Assembly (NCBI GenBank): GCA_008921705.1
Contig: VFFE01007767.1
Location: 2,726,258-2,790,257, forward strand
Length of the DNA: 64,000 nt
Direction: 5' to 3'
DNA from: Burhinus oedicnemus
Lineage: Eukaryota; Chordata; Aves; Charadriiformes; Burhinidae
Numbering within the stretch: the first letter of the stretch is position 1; the number at the start of each line of letters is the position of its first letter. The notes beneath the pieces were generated by a model, which was not told where the DNA came from, ran no database searches, and was given only the letters and a program-made list of their open reading frames with translations. Of this stretch, positions 39,191 to 51,783 are shown in pieces. Position numbers and translations under genes: made by a program.

Positions 39191-40924
39191 TTTTTTGGCC
39201 ATTATTATGTACTTATTACTACATATAATATTCCACGTACTAGAATATAGTGTTTTCAACATTATGAAAACATTTCCAAGTCAAAATATATTTCTATGTG
39301 TGGTAAGAAATTTAGAATCCTGTTAATTTGAAAAGGGGGAATATGTTACAATTGGCAGTGGACTGCAAGCTCTGTTTTCTGACGAGGTACTTAAAAAGTA
39401 CCTTCACAAACAATATTTGAGTAGCTAGTGCAATCTGTACAGGTGCTGGTTATGCACAGTCCAGACTGAAATGAAACTGTTTCATCTTCATTGTCGTGTA
39501 GAACCTTTTGTTGTTCAGTGTAATCTCATCAGAGAAATCATGTGAAAGTGTAGAATAGCTTGTGGTTGGAACCTGCTTCTCTAAAGAGGTGGCATGTTAG
39601 CTTTTTCCATTCCCTCAACCTTATAACGTGGGAAAATAAATGCATTAAATAAATCGGTAACTTGTATCATTCTACATTGTTGCAGGCAAAGTAGTATACT
39701 TCGAGTTCGATCTTGTGGGTGTTTCTTGATGTTAATTGAAACTGCTAACCAGACACTGGTGACTCAAAAGAATTACAGAAAGATTATCATGAAGGATTAT
39801 TTTGATCCACTTAGCAGCTATGTTTGCTAATTTAAAATTTGCCTGAAGTGATTCAAATTTGTTACTTAATTTTGATCTTCTAAAGTTAACATCAAGAGGA
39901 AAAATTTTAAATGTACAAATATCTAAATTATCTTTTTACATCTTTGCGACGCTTCTATTTGTGTTGCTTTCTTCCAGAAAAAAAAAAAAACCAAACCAAA
40001 CCAAAAAACCCCAAAACACTAAACCCTGAGAGCCTCTGTTTACTGGAGTTTGAGTTAAATTAGGACACAGAAAATTGTAGTACTTCAGTTCCCCTGGTCC
40101 TCTGTTCACAACCACAGACAAAGTACAAACCCATGGTGTGGATTCCATTGACTTGTATTGCCAGTATACCAAACTGCCAACCTGCTGTACCAATGTAATG
40201 GCAGTCCATTGCAACTAGATTAGTTCTAGTGGCTTGCCTGGCCTGGGAAAGTTTGCACATCTAGCCAAAATGCTTGTAACAGGGTAAGAACTGTGAGAGA
40301 ACCTATCTGACAAAGGCTGTTGCTGTGTAATAAGCACAGGGTAGCAAACCAGTGTAGTTCCTACTCAATTGCCAATTAAAAGGACAGTTGCAATTGTCTG
40401 GTGAGCCACTTACATATACTGAGTCACGTACATAACAAGCTGAGATCCCCTGATATAAGTCCTTTCTGGTTTTATGCAGATCCTGTAGAAGAATTACCAT
40501 TCTTGAATTTGCCCAGAGGTGGAGAGCCCAGCAGAACGCGTAGAGTATCAATTACTCACTCCTTTCCAATCCTAAAAGTGAGCCTTCATAGCAGGGAGCT
40601 TACATCAAAGCTTTAAGCCAAATAGAACAAATGGATTTGGAAATGGAGAACCAAGGGTATAACAGAAGTCAGTTGTGATCTCAAGCAGCTGCAAGCATTT
40701 GTCAGCATTGCAGCACAGGAGAGTTATTAAGGAGGATTTGAAGGAGAATAGCGGGGTGGTTTTCTGTTTGTGTTGGCTGCTCCTTCAAAGCAGAAAGGAA
40801 AACATGTTATGCCTACAGTTAGCCAGTGATGGATGCCAGCACTGTGAGTTGATCAAAGTAGGCGTAGATCTGTTGCTGCGTAAGGAAGGGTATTAGGACT
40901 GCTATGGGTCCTGACAGTAAAAAC

Positions 40925-41062
40925 AACTAGCTTATATCTCATGTGATTGAGAAGGGGCAGCCAGTGTGAGGGTTCAAGGGACGAGTGGCACGGTCAGAGG
41001 TGGCCGGTTAGGAATAAGAACTCATCAAGGCCAAGAAGGTGTTGCAGTAACTCCTGGGTAAA
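40925..41062. repeat. Possible ancient amniote LINE fossil
   Basis: The order of words GAAGGGGCAGCCAGTGTGAGG, GGCACGGTCAGAGG, GGTTAGGAATAAGAACTC and GTGTTGCAGTAACTC follows that of a widespread old repeat in sauropsids (AGGGGAAGCCAGTG...ATGGTCAGAGCG...TTGCAGTAATCAAG). The sequence is degraded, so the family name is left open. Confidence 0.35.
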
Positions 41063-44020
41063 ATGAAGAATGCTGAACAACACATCTGCACTGCTGCATC
41101 TGGCCTGGAGTGCATCTGCTGTGCTGTTGCACTGGTGTGTCTGGTGTTTGGAGAGAGGAGTTTAGCAAATCAGATGCTTCCAGATGTTTGCAAATGCTAA
41201 CTGTGGTCACAGAGAGAGTCCTAGAATTCATGAAATATGTATAAATTTTCCTCACAGATTCATAAATGAACAGTGACAGCACAATTTACATATGTGTCAG
41301 ATAGAGAAAAATGAGTATAATTAATGCCCAAATCTTGTGTGGCTAATTGTTTTGGATCCTTCACTGACCTACTATACATGGAAGAGTTTCTGATAATGTT
41401 GCTTTTTCGACATTGCGTGTAATTCAGATATATGGTGTAATTCATTGAAGTGCATCCTTTCTTTTCTTTTCTTTCTTTTTTTAATTTTAAATAGGAAGGA
41501 ATCCTCTGCTCTGTTATATAATGTTCTATCTGCGAAGTGTAGTTATGCATCTAAAGAAATATCAGTCTCAGCAGGTCCAGTTGCATTGGGGAAGGGAGAT
41601 TTTTTTTCAGCTGGGGAGTTGAGATACTAATAGCGTAATTTGAGGCTGCAGTGTGGTTTGCTACAAAAGGGGAACAACTACTGTCCAAAGGGAGATCTAG
41701 GTATTGGTATTTTTAAAAAATTGAGGCTAAAATAGCCAGAAACATAATATGAACTTCTAGGATCAGAATAACCATAACAATGTATTATAAAATTCAGATC
41801 CCTTTTCTACCTCCACACACACAAAGAAAAGCAGAGATCTATCGTCCAAATATTTCTGATGCTCTTGTGTGGCTTAACATGGGTGAGGCTTCTGCTGTTT
41901 GAGAGGTGGGAGACCAGATGATGTAAAACGTGAAAAGAGACAAGAAACTATAAAAAAGCCAAACCAACCACCTACCCCCAAAGAAACCCCACAAACAACC
42001 AAGAGAGATTCTTCATTTTTTACACTCGTTTCAAATTTTGCAGTAGGTGACATTGTATTTACTTCTGTCATTAATTTTGGTTTTATGAGCTCTGTAGGGG
42101 GACTGATAAGTTCTGTGTGCTAGGTAAATAGATCAGTGTTTTCAAAAATCTGCCTATCTAGATAATCTTCCTTCACCAGTGATACAGTGCCTTTACCTCA
42201 GTCACATATCCCAGTCTAAAAGGGCAAGGACTCCTGTAACATGTATGGGGCAGGGGATGGTATGGTTCTTGCAGTGAGAACATTCTGTCACCCCCACACA
42301 GGCAACACAACGAGACTCTTCACAAGACACTGCTCCTTTTCTGCATCCAGGCATAGACTACCACTTCGGAGTGCTGTTACTGCCAAAGCAGGCTGGGTAC
42401 GGAAAAGAAAAGCTCAGTGCAAGGCAGCTAGTTCTGTCCTTGTCTCTTGCTGAGCTTTCCAGTGCCATCTAAGAGTCCTGATGGCCAGCAGTAAAGCATT
42501 TTTCTCTCCATTAGCTTGATCTCTTTCCTTTCTCAGCCAACAGTGTTGTCACTCTTCATGGCACCTCTCAGCGTGTGGAAGAGGGAGAGAGGAGCTGCTG
42601 TCAGTGTTGCAAAGCAGCTAGTGGTTGTTCTTGATGTGGAAAGGCATTTGGCTGAAAAATCTGCAGCCTCAGAGCCTGCAGCCTGCAGGAAGGCTCAGAG
42701 CCTAGGGAGATGTTGATCATGCGATCTCCTTTGGGACGTTGCATGGTGGGAGTGACTTAGACTAGTGTATCCAAAGTTTAGCGGGCAGTTTCATGTCATT
42801 GAAACTGTTGGGACTTCAATTGATGAACTCCATTTGAATGAAGATTTTGTCTTAAAAAAAAATACAATTGTAAGGAATGGGTAGGAATATGGAAACTGGA
42901 GTTGTTCTTATTGCTGTGATAGTTTTGGCAAGAGTGGGCAAATCCAAATTCAGTGACGTGTTCTGCACGCCTCTCAGAGTAACAAGCACTGGCTGGAGTG
43001 AGCCCCACAGCAATCTGTGAGAACTCCTAGAAGCAGGACCCAACAGTCTCATTTTGGTTTTCAGAGATGAGCCTACCTGAGATAAACTAGAGACATCGCT
43101 ATATTGGTTACTTCTCTTTTACATGAAATAGAGGACCTTGTGGTATGTACAGATGAATAATTTATTTAGAATTTTCCTTTGGCATGTTTACAGTATGCTT
43201 TTGTTAGATACAGCAGTTACTATATGCAGATATGTTTCCATCTAAGGGAATAAAGTCAAGTTTGTGGAGTTCAAAAAAAGCTTTGGATGAAAGTTGTTCT
43301 GTATAATGGAATATATAATAACAATTACAATACGAAAGCAGATAAGCACATTCTTTGATATGGGAGATTTACTATAAAACAATAATCTTTCAAGAAATTA
43401 GCAGTGGAAAATAACTAGTTCATTTGGGTTTTAAGGGGTATGGGGGGAAGGGAGTTGTCATTTGTCTAAATATTATCAGGTATTTCCAAATGACATATAT
43501 AGAAGAAAAATTAAACAATTGAAAATTGCTTTTTTGTATTTCTCAACATGGGTCATTTTTCAGTAATATCTTTGGTTATAATTGCTCCATTCAGACCAAC
43601 ACTGAATATTTTGATCCATTACATGTCTGAATCACCCTTGATTTCTCCATTTCTAATGTGTCCCTCTTTGCTTCTCAATTATAGCAATTTTTCACTCTTG
43701 AATTATATCCTATTTTCTCAAGATCAAAGATGTATGGCTACAACTATCATTTGATGCTGCGAAATTTTAATAAATACTCATAATTTCTCTGTATAATGAG
43801 TATTTCATATTACATTGTGCTTTGGACAGTCCACATCTTTTAAACAGGTGGTGAGCATATGTTATGGCCCATTTTGCTGGAGAATATTGCACATATAAAA
43901 AGATGATTCTGAGTAACCTCTAACAATTTCTGCCACCATGGAGTAAAGCAAAAGCCCAGAAAAAAACCCCTGAGTTTTACCATTCACTATGTAATTAAAT
44001 AGCATGTGAATACTCTCAAA

Positions 44021-44145
44021 GAATCAGTCATAGAGTGGTTTGTGTTGGAAGGGACTTTTAAGATCATCTAGTTCCAACCCCCTTACCATAGGCAGGGACA
44101 CCTTCCAGTAGACCAGGTTACTCAAAGCCCCATCCAACCTGGCCC
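44021..44145 (-). mobile_element. CR1 LINE 3'-end fragment
   Basis: Reverse complement of a CR1 3' UTR: it starts GAATCAGTCATAGAGTGG, then GTTGGAAGGGACTTTTAAGATC, GTTCCAACCCCC, CAGGGACACCTTCC and CATCCAACCTGGCC. About 125 bases remain, i.e. a 5'-truncated copy antisense to MYO3A. Divergence from consensus is moderate, so it is older than the copy at 45.5-47.4 kb only if they share a subfamily, which I cannot establish. Confidence 0.92.
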
Positions 44146-45484
44146 ATCCAACCTATGCCTCTCACGTTCTAATATTTAACATCACTTTGCTTTCTGTACA
44201 TTTTATTTTTGATCACATCTTTACTAAAGATGTCACATATTTATTAAAGATGTGAGGTTATTTAAAAAAAAACAACAAAACAACAACACCAAAACCAAAA
44301 CCTACATTTGCGTAGCTTTTGGTTAAATCCCAGATTACCAAACCTCCTTTATCTTGAGTGGGGGATGGCGTCATTGTAAGAATGCTTGGGCTAAGGCTTG
44401 TCTCTTTTTGCTTCAGACACCTGAGGGTTAAACACTTAAACTCAAGTGTGATAGGCAATATAATTTTGCTGTGTTTGTTCTCAGTTTACGTGTTGGGTCC
44501 CTTTATAAAGGGAGTGACTGGAGCAAATGGGCTTGCCTGTAGGGCAAGGGAACTCATCCTTGTTCTTTGTTGGGCAGAGAGGTCTGGAGGCTGCAGACTA
44601 TGGGAGAACAGTACTAGAGCAAGGAACAAGGAGTTGGGATGTGCAGAAAGCAGACAGCCAGGTGTCAGTGGTGACAAAAAGAAAAGTTTCCTGGGCTCCA
44701 GAAAGGATGTCGGCATTTGTTGCAGTTCAGAAAACTGCTGACTTTGCTGAAACCAAACCCTGGAAGCGAGGAACTGCCTTGCACAGACACAGTGAGCAGG
44801 GAGAGATTGGTTTACAGTCCACTTTAATTTCAATTCTGTCTGATCTAGTCTCTCTGAGTTCATCATTCCAGTAGTTTATTTAAAGAAGAAAAAAGGAAAA
44901 AAAAAAAAAAGTCTTTCAAGTTTAGCATCCTTTTGATTCTTACAAAATTCTCTTTAAGAATATCTTGGAATGTCCTTCGGGATGTTCTTGCTGCGTTAGG
45001 GTCCCATGACAGTTACGGAGTCACCATAGCTCCTTCTGTAGTCAGCAGAGAGGCAGGCAACTCCTAGAGTGGTTAAGCTGACCTGTCCTGCACACTCCCT
45101 CAAGGAGAGGAATTGCCTTTTGGCTGAGTCTGTTTCAGCTTCACTCCTTTTGTAAAAGGAGCCTTTAGACAAGCCCCTTTGTTTGGATCTGTGCTTCCCC
45201 AGCCATGCTTTCAAACTCAATAGGGAAGATTTCTATTGCAGTCATTTAAATTACAGTAAATTATACTAAATTATTGTCTTCATGTAGGAACACAGACATA
45301 AAATGAATTGTGTGTAGCGTGGACATGGTAGTACTTGGAACTACTGTCTGAATCTCAAATTGCATAGAAATGATGCTACAAAAGAGGAAGGTGCTTTGAA
45401 ATGTTTCCTAATTGGTGAAGAGTGAACAAAAGCGGCAGAGTTCTGAGAAGGCAATAAAAGCTGTGAAGTGCTCGGTCTTACCAC

Positions 45485-47410
45485 AGGTTGCCCTATTTCC
45501 TTACGAGATTATCCACCAATGCACACAGCATGGGAAACAAACAGGAAGAACTGGAGATCTGTGTGCGGTCGCAGGGCCATAATCTCATCCCAATTACTGA
45601 GACATGGTGGGATAGCTCACAAGACTGGAACGCTGTCATGGATGGCTGTGTACATCAGAGTACATCAGAGGCAAAAGGAAAACTAGAGAAAATGTGGGCC
45701 TGCTGTTGAATGAGACAGGGGCCATGGTGACAGATGATGCAGAGAAGGTGGAACTACTGAATGCCTTCTTTGCTTCAGTCTTTACTGCTCAGGCCAGCCC
45801 TCAGGAGCCCCAGACTTTACAGGTAACAGAGAAAGTCTGGAGGAAGGAGGACTTTCCCTTGGTTGAGGAGGATCAAGTTAGAGATCAGTTAAGTAAACTG
45901 GATATCCACAAGTCCATGGGTCCTGATGGGATGCACCCGCGAGTGCTGAGGGAGCTGGCAGAAGTCATTTCTGGGCTGCTCCTCCATCATCTTTGAAAGG
46001 TCCTGGAGAACAGGGGAGATGCCTGAAGACTGGAGGAAAGCCAACGTCACTCCAGTCTTCAAAAAGGAAGACCTGGGAAACTACAGGCCAGTCAGCCTCA
46101 CCTCCATCCCTGGAAAGATGATGGAATAGCTCGTGCTGGGTGTCATCTCCAAGCATCTGGAGGAAAAGAAGGTTATCAGAAGTAGCCAACATGGATTCAC
46201 CAAGGGGAAGTCAGGTCTGACTAATCTGATAGCCTCTACGATGGTGTGACTGGACGGATAGATGAGGGGAGGGCAGTGGTTGTTGTCCACCTTGAGTTCA
46301 GCAAGGCTTTTGACACTGTCTTCCACAGCATCCTCATAGGCAAGCTTAGGAAGTGTGGGTTGGATGAATGGACAGTGGGGTGGATTGAAAACTGGCTGGC
46401 AGATGGAGCTCAGAGGGTTGTGGTTAGTGGCACAGAGTCTAGTTGGAAGTCTGTAACAAGTGGTGTTCCCCAGGGGTCAGTACTGGGTCCAGTCCCGTTC
46501 AACATATTCATCAATGACCTGGATGAAGGGACAGAGTGTACCATCAGCAAGTTTGCTGATGACACAAAACTGGGAGGGGTGGCTGACACACTGGAAGGCT
46601 GTGCTGCCATTCAGCATGACCTGGACAGGCTGGAGAGTTGGGCAGAGAGAAACCTCATGAAGCTCAACAAGGGCACGTGTAGGGTCCTGCACCTGGGGAG
46701 GAAGAACTCCATGCACCAGTACAGGTTAGGGGTTGACCTGCTGGAAAGCAGCTCGGTGGAGAGGGACCTGGGAGTGCTGGTGGACAACAGGATGACCATG
46801 AGCCAGCAATGTGCCCTTGTGGCCAAGAAGGCCAATGGCATCCTGGGGTGCATCAAGAGGAGTGTGGCCAGCAGGTCAAGGGAGGTTATCCTCCCCCTCT
46901 ACTCTTCCCTGGTGAGGCTGCACCTGGAGTACTGTGTCCAGTTCTGGGCTCCCCAGTTCAAGAAGGACAGGGAACTGCTGGAGAGGGTACAGCAGAAGGC
47001 TACAAAGATGATTAGGGGGCTGGAACATCTTTCTTATAAGGAAAGGCTGAGGGACTTGAGTCTTTTTAGTCTGGAGAAGAGAAGACTCAGGGGATCTCAT
47101 CAATGCTTACAAATACTTAAAGGGAGGGTGCCAGGAGGATGGGGCCAGTCTTTTTGCAGTGGTGCCCAGTGATAGGACAAGAGGTAATGGGCACAAACTT
47201 GACCATAGGAAGTTCCATCTAAACATGAGGAGGAACTTCTTTCCTTTGAGGATGGCAGAGCACTGGAACAGGCTGTACAGAGAGGTGGTGGAGTCTCCGA
47301 CCCTGGAGCCATTCCAAATCTGCCTGGATGCCATCCTGTGCAACCTGCTCTGGCAGGGGGGTTGGACTAGATGATCTCCAGAGGTCCCTTCCAACCCCTG
47401 TGATTCTATG
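45485..47410 (+). mobile_element. CR1 non-LTR retrotransposon, 1.9 kb, internally deleted
   Basis: A CR1 LINE inserted in the sense orientation of MYO3A intron 2. The 5' part encodes the start of the endonuclease domain (MGNKQEELEICV from 45530, with the ITETWW motif). At about 45651-45670 this jumps directly to the region just before the reverse transcriptase, so most of the endonuclease is missing. The RT and C-terminal region then run to about 47374. The 3' UTR ends GAGGTCCCTTCCAACCCC and GATTCTATG at 47410, the standard CR1 terminus, with only one copy of the terminal octamer. No flanking target-site duplication is evident, as is usual for CR1. The high readability of the coding region makes it the youngest element in the window. 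The left boundary is approximate. Confidence 0.95.
45530..47374 (+). pseudogene. Broken CR1 ORF2 (endonuclease remnant plus reverse transcriptase)
   Basis: Degraded copy of the CR1 endonuclease/reverse transcriptase that would copy element RNA at a nicked target. The N-terminal endonuclease start (45530-45650) is followed by a large in-element deletion, then pre-RT (NAFFASVFTAQ; KSMGPDGMHPRVL; 45694-45980). A frame change occurs near 45975, a TAG stop at 46127-46129, and another frame change near 46233. From 46246 to about 47090 the RT reads through without interruption: motif A region FSKAFDTV, motif [10 protein letters not shown], motif C FADDTK, and thumb-side [19 protein letters not shown]. 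The frame shifts again near 47090 and the C-terminal part ([13 protein letters not shown]) continues from 47159. In motif A the catalytic aspartate is replaced by glutamate (GAG, 46294-46296). The copy cannot be autonomous. Confidence 0.92.
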
Positions 47411-49439
47411 TGTTTTCCAGAACTTCAGCTAAGTTTGCAGCAGTCAGTAGAAATACTTCCGTTGACATTATTGATCCCAAACTTAGGCCCTGCTTTTTCT
47501 GCCTAGCCAAGTGAATGGTTGTGCTTTCTAAATGTTATTTTTACCACTGCTCCTCTCCGTAATGAAATGATAAATTGCACTAAGTTTTCTGTGTCAAAAT
47601 CTTCTGTCTTGGTAAGCTCCCTCTTGCATTTGCTCAGAAAGTCCTGGGCTCTTTACTGACCAGTGCCTTTCAGTTTTATAGTTAGGTTAGCTCTGATTTT
47701 GCAAAATGGTCCTTCCATTTGTTTGATTTTTAAAAAATTATGCTGTTGCCAGGCTGTGAAGCTATAGTTGAAGCTCCTTCATAATTTCTGTTGTACATAC
47801 ATTATCTGGTGATTTAGATCTCAGTGGCTTTACACAGCACTGTTCCAAATCATAGCTTGATACCGCTTCAGCTGTATACTCTTTTTGGGAGGAGTCATGG
47901 GCAGGTGATACAGTAATTTATTCATTTGCAACTTCACAGGATGTAAATGTATTATAACATAAAGGATGTGAATTATGGGATGGTGCAATATGAAGTTTGT
48001 GTCAGGAAGAGCTAGCAGGGTAATTCAGCTGGGCCGTGCCCAGTAAACCTTTTGTACAGCACTGTCACCTGCTTGCTTTTTTTCATTCTGTTAGAGACAA
48101 AACAATATTACAAATGTTTTAGAACAGGAAAAATCCTCCTCTGAGGGGATTAGTTCTTTTTCTTGTGTATGTAAAGCGTGGTGGCTTCATGCAATTTTGC
48201 TGAGTTTGAAAGAAGAAATTTAGAAAAATACAATATTGGCATACATGTGGCCTTTTCCATTTTGGCCATGGTATGATGTAGAGATATCTATGTCCTGACT
48301 GTGAAAGATAAGAGGCTGTGAAGGCTAGCATTGCGTAAGATGGAACAGGCAAAGTTTTCCCCTGGCTGTCTGTCTTGTCAGTGCATGTGTGTGACAAAGA
48401 AAATAAGAAGTTAAAAGCCAAACTGAAAGTGAAGAAGTCAGAAGCAACAAACACACACCCATGAGGCTGTGTCTAACACAGCCCTGGAGGTGATAGATGA
48501 TGTAAGAGAGCAAAATTATAAATACTGCACGGTTTGTGATCACTGAAGCTAAATAAATTGGGAAAGATGTCTGTTTCAGTGATACATCTCATTCCCACTA
48601 AATTGAAAGCAATCAACTTTACCTAAAAGCATAAAGCATTTCTATAGTTTCTTTTGGTCATGGGTTATCTTGTACTGCTGTTAAGAAAAACAGAAGCCAC
48701 AGTGCACACCTTTCTTCCATTTGCAGGGAAATTAAAACTAGGCTGCAGAGACAGGACCTCCGTATTGAACCACTTGGCCTGTTCAAGAAACTGATTTATT
48801 TCTCTGTAAGTCTTCACAAGGACCTTCAAGTATTTGTGGTCGGCGTTAGGTGCTGTCAGTGGAATGTGCTCTTTGGCAGTAATAGTTGTGAAGAAGTGAC
48901 ACCATAGGCAGAGAATAGGAGTTAATCTGGTCACAGACAACCCTGTGTGACAGCCAGGATTGTGAGCCAGACAGTGCATCAAGTTCTGTCTTGGAGCCAG
49001 AAGGCAAAGAAAGTGACTCTGGAAATGGCTGTATGAGGTTGATTCTGTTCTAGTAGAGAATCCGTTTTGAAAAGTTAGAGGTGGAAGGAAATTTCAGTGA
49101 AAAAGGCCCCAAAATAATTGTCTTCACTTTCCTGAGGAAAGGAAGGACGGTGGAGCGGCACGGTAAGGATAATGAGCTTTAGGAGAGCATGCTTCACCCA
49201 GCTTGGTGAACTGCTAGTTAGCTGTGCTTAGGAAAAAGAGTGTAAAAATGAAGGAAAGCAGGATAGCTGGCAATTATTGAAAGACATTAAACACGCAATA
49301 GCAAATTAGCTGATGCAGAGAAAAGATAAAAGCACACTAAGAGTCAAGTAAGAATGCATGAGGGTTTGCTTCTTTAAGTGTTTCAGAATGCCTTCAAATA
49401 GGAGAAACAAAAATGCACAGCTAAGGTACAGGCATTTAA

Positions 49440-50723
49440 GGATAAGCTCAAGAAGCTAATGTGGAGTGGTAAAGATGAGATTACGTTACTAAGAAGAGAG
49501 AGAAATGAGATAAAAGAATGTTTAATATATGTCTTTACAAAGTGAGGAAAAATAATGACCTAGGGAAATAAAGACCAGTCTGTTTAATTTTGGTACTCAC
49601 AATGATTCTAGAATAAATTAATAGAAACCAGTTTAGAAATACCCAGAACCCAGTAACATGATAGAAGTGGTCAACTTAGATTGAGCCAGAACAAACCATA
49701 TGAATAACAATATCCTCTTTAACAGGATAACTGGTGTAGTAAGGGAAAGCAATAGATGTGATTGTGTCTTTTGTACAGATTTGTTATTGTTCCATGTGAC
49801 ATTCTTGTGAGAAAAATGTGGAAATACAGAAATTTCACATAATAAAACAGATTACCTCATTTTCATAAAACTGAATAGATCAGTAGTTCACTTTGGGGCT
49901 GGGAGAATCTCAAGTGGGTGTCTGCTTTTGGCCTGTTTCTGTTCATTAATAACTGAGGTGATGAAACAAAGTCCACATAAAAAGCCTGAAGTTGACAACT
50001 ACTTTGATTACAGGTATGTCAAAGAATGGCATCAGATTCACAGTTGCGAATACGGGAGGGATTTTTTTGAATCACAGGAAAAAAATTCAGTAGACACATG
50101 AAAAGTACTGCTGTCCGTAGGAAGACAAAATGGGACAAACCTGATTAAGCAATGGGACTGCAGAAAGGGATTCTCTGCAAAGTGAAGATTATTCTGTTCT
50201 GTTCAGCTTTTCCCAGCTAAGACAAGACTTCCAAAGGAATTCTGTATGCAGTTTGGGGCAAAATGTGTCACAAACTTCCATGGCAAATTGCAGGCAGTCT
50301 AAATTTAGTAAACATGGAGAATTTTAAAACGTTACAGCAACTAACTTTGTACAGCCTAGAAAAGAGAAAAATGACATATCTTGACAGTGGTCTGACATAG
50401 ATGATATTAAATCGAGAATGATGATCATTTATTTTCAAAGACTACTGGAGGGAAGGGCAAAAATAAAGCAGTTTTATTGGAAGCCAAGGATAGCTGGAAA
50501 TGGTTGGATAGTAGGAGAAATGCTCTGACTATCAGGCTGGTGAAACACAGAAACAGGCTACTTAGAAAGATTGGAGTCTCCCTCAGTGGAAAATTCTTAG
50601 GAGTAGGTTAGACAAGTATCTGTCAAGGACCACCTGAATGTACCAGATCTCTACACACTGCAAATGCGGTGGACTAAATTATTTCTCGAAGTCCCTTTTA
50701 TTCCTGTATTTCTGTAGTTTTAT
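49440..50723 (+). mobile_element. Very old, decayed CR1 LINE
   Basis: No frame is open, but the word order follows CR1 ORF2 and its 3' UTR. ACCAGTCTGTTTAATTTTGG is near 49573, an 'AGATTGAGCCAGAACAAACC' segment near 49678, and an 'ACAGGATAACTGGTGTAG' segment near 49723 (the stretch just before RT motif A in CR1). CAGCCTAGAAAAGAGAAAAATGAC is near 50353, then AAACAGGCTACTTAGAAAG, TTGGAGTCTCCCTCAGTGG, GGTTAGACAAGTATCTGTCA and the 3' end GGACTAAATTATTTCTCGAAG...TTTCTGTAG. Heavy divergence and many small indels suggest an insertion that predates the radiation of birds; this age is inferred, not measured. The 5' limit is uncertain. Confidence 0.75.
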
Positions 50724-51783
50724 GACAACAAAACAGCAAAAAATCAGAATCTTTTGTTCTTACAGCAGTCAGTACTAAAAGGAAGGTACAGTCAGCTCAG
50801 AGGCTGGCAGCGCTGCTGTACTGCATGCTCAGTAGAACAGGTCAGATTATTGATCTATTCTAAGAACAGAAAAAAAATAGATTAGTGCCTGAGATGCTTC
50901 TAGCATTATGTGTGATAACGTTAAAGGAAGGTTGGACAATGCAACTTTTTCATAACTATCATTCATGCATGCACTAAGTTGTGCATGTGTCATGTGCTAC
51001 CCACTCATATATGTCTGTGCAGCCTGTAAAGATAGGGAAGGTAGTAATTGTAGTTGTCCCACTATTTGCATCCAAGCTACTGAAATAAGACGAAAGCACC
51101 TTGACAACTGCAGGATGCAAGCAAATGTTACCTGACAACTTAGTACAGATGCATGAATCAGGAGCAGTTGGATGATTAAAGGCTGTAATAGCCCTAACAA
51201 AAGTGCAACTGATAGTTTTCTTAAAAGTGAAGGTGATACTGAATCCTTATTCAGTGGGCATCAGAATTGAGAAGAGCTGAACAGAGAGAAATATATCAGC
51301 TGGATCAGATGAAGAGTGAGTAAGACCTACAAAGAACACCTGCATGACTGTGATGTGATGGCAATTTTAACTGACATTCCATGTGTTAGGATAATGATAT
51401 TTTATAAATCTACTGCTGAAGATAACTTTGCATACTAAGAGCTCAATTACAGTAGCACAGGGTTGTGGCAGATGGGTGGGTGGAGGACTGTATGTCATGC
51501 CAGTATGAGTCTTTGCCTTTTGAGTGCCAGCAAATCAGGAAAATCATATGGGAGGAGCCCTTCACTACCACTGGAGAAAAGTCATAAGCACCTCTTCTGA
51601 TACAGCTATGTATGGCTGTCAGAGCTACAGCCCTTTCAGGGAGGTTTGCACATGGATCAAGCCTTCTATCAAATTATTCCTTCCCTTGATCTGAGTATGC
51701 AAGATTTCCTTAATCCTTTCCCCCTGTTTCTGCTGTCTAAATATCCAAACTAGGGACTGAATATTTTGAAAATCCAAATATTA

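Noticed and set aside
44486..44874. Overlapping 115-127 codon frames on both strands
   Set aside because: Neither shows a domain; no splice context in MYO3A intron 2. Both strands open over the same stretch is typical of chance.
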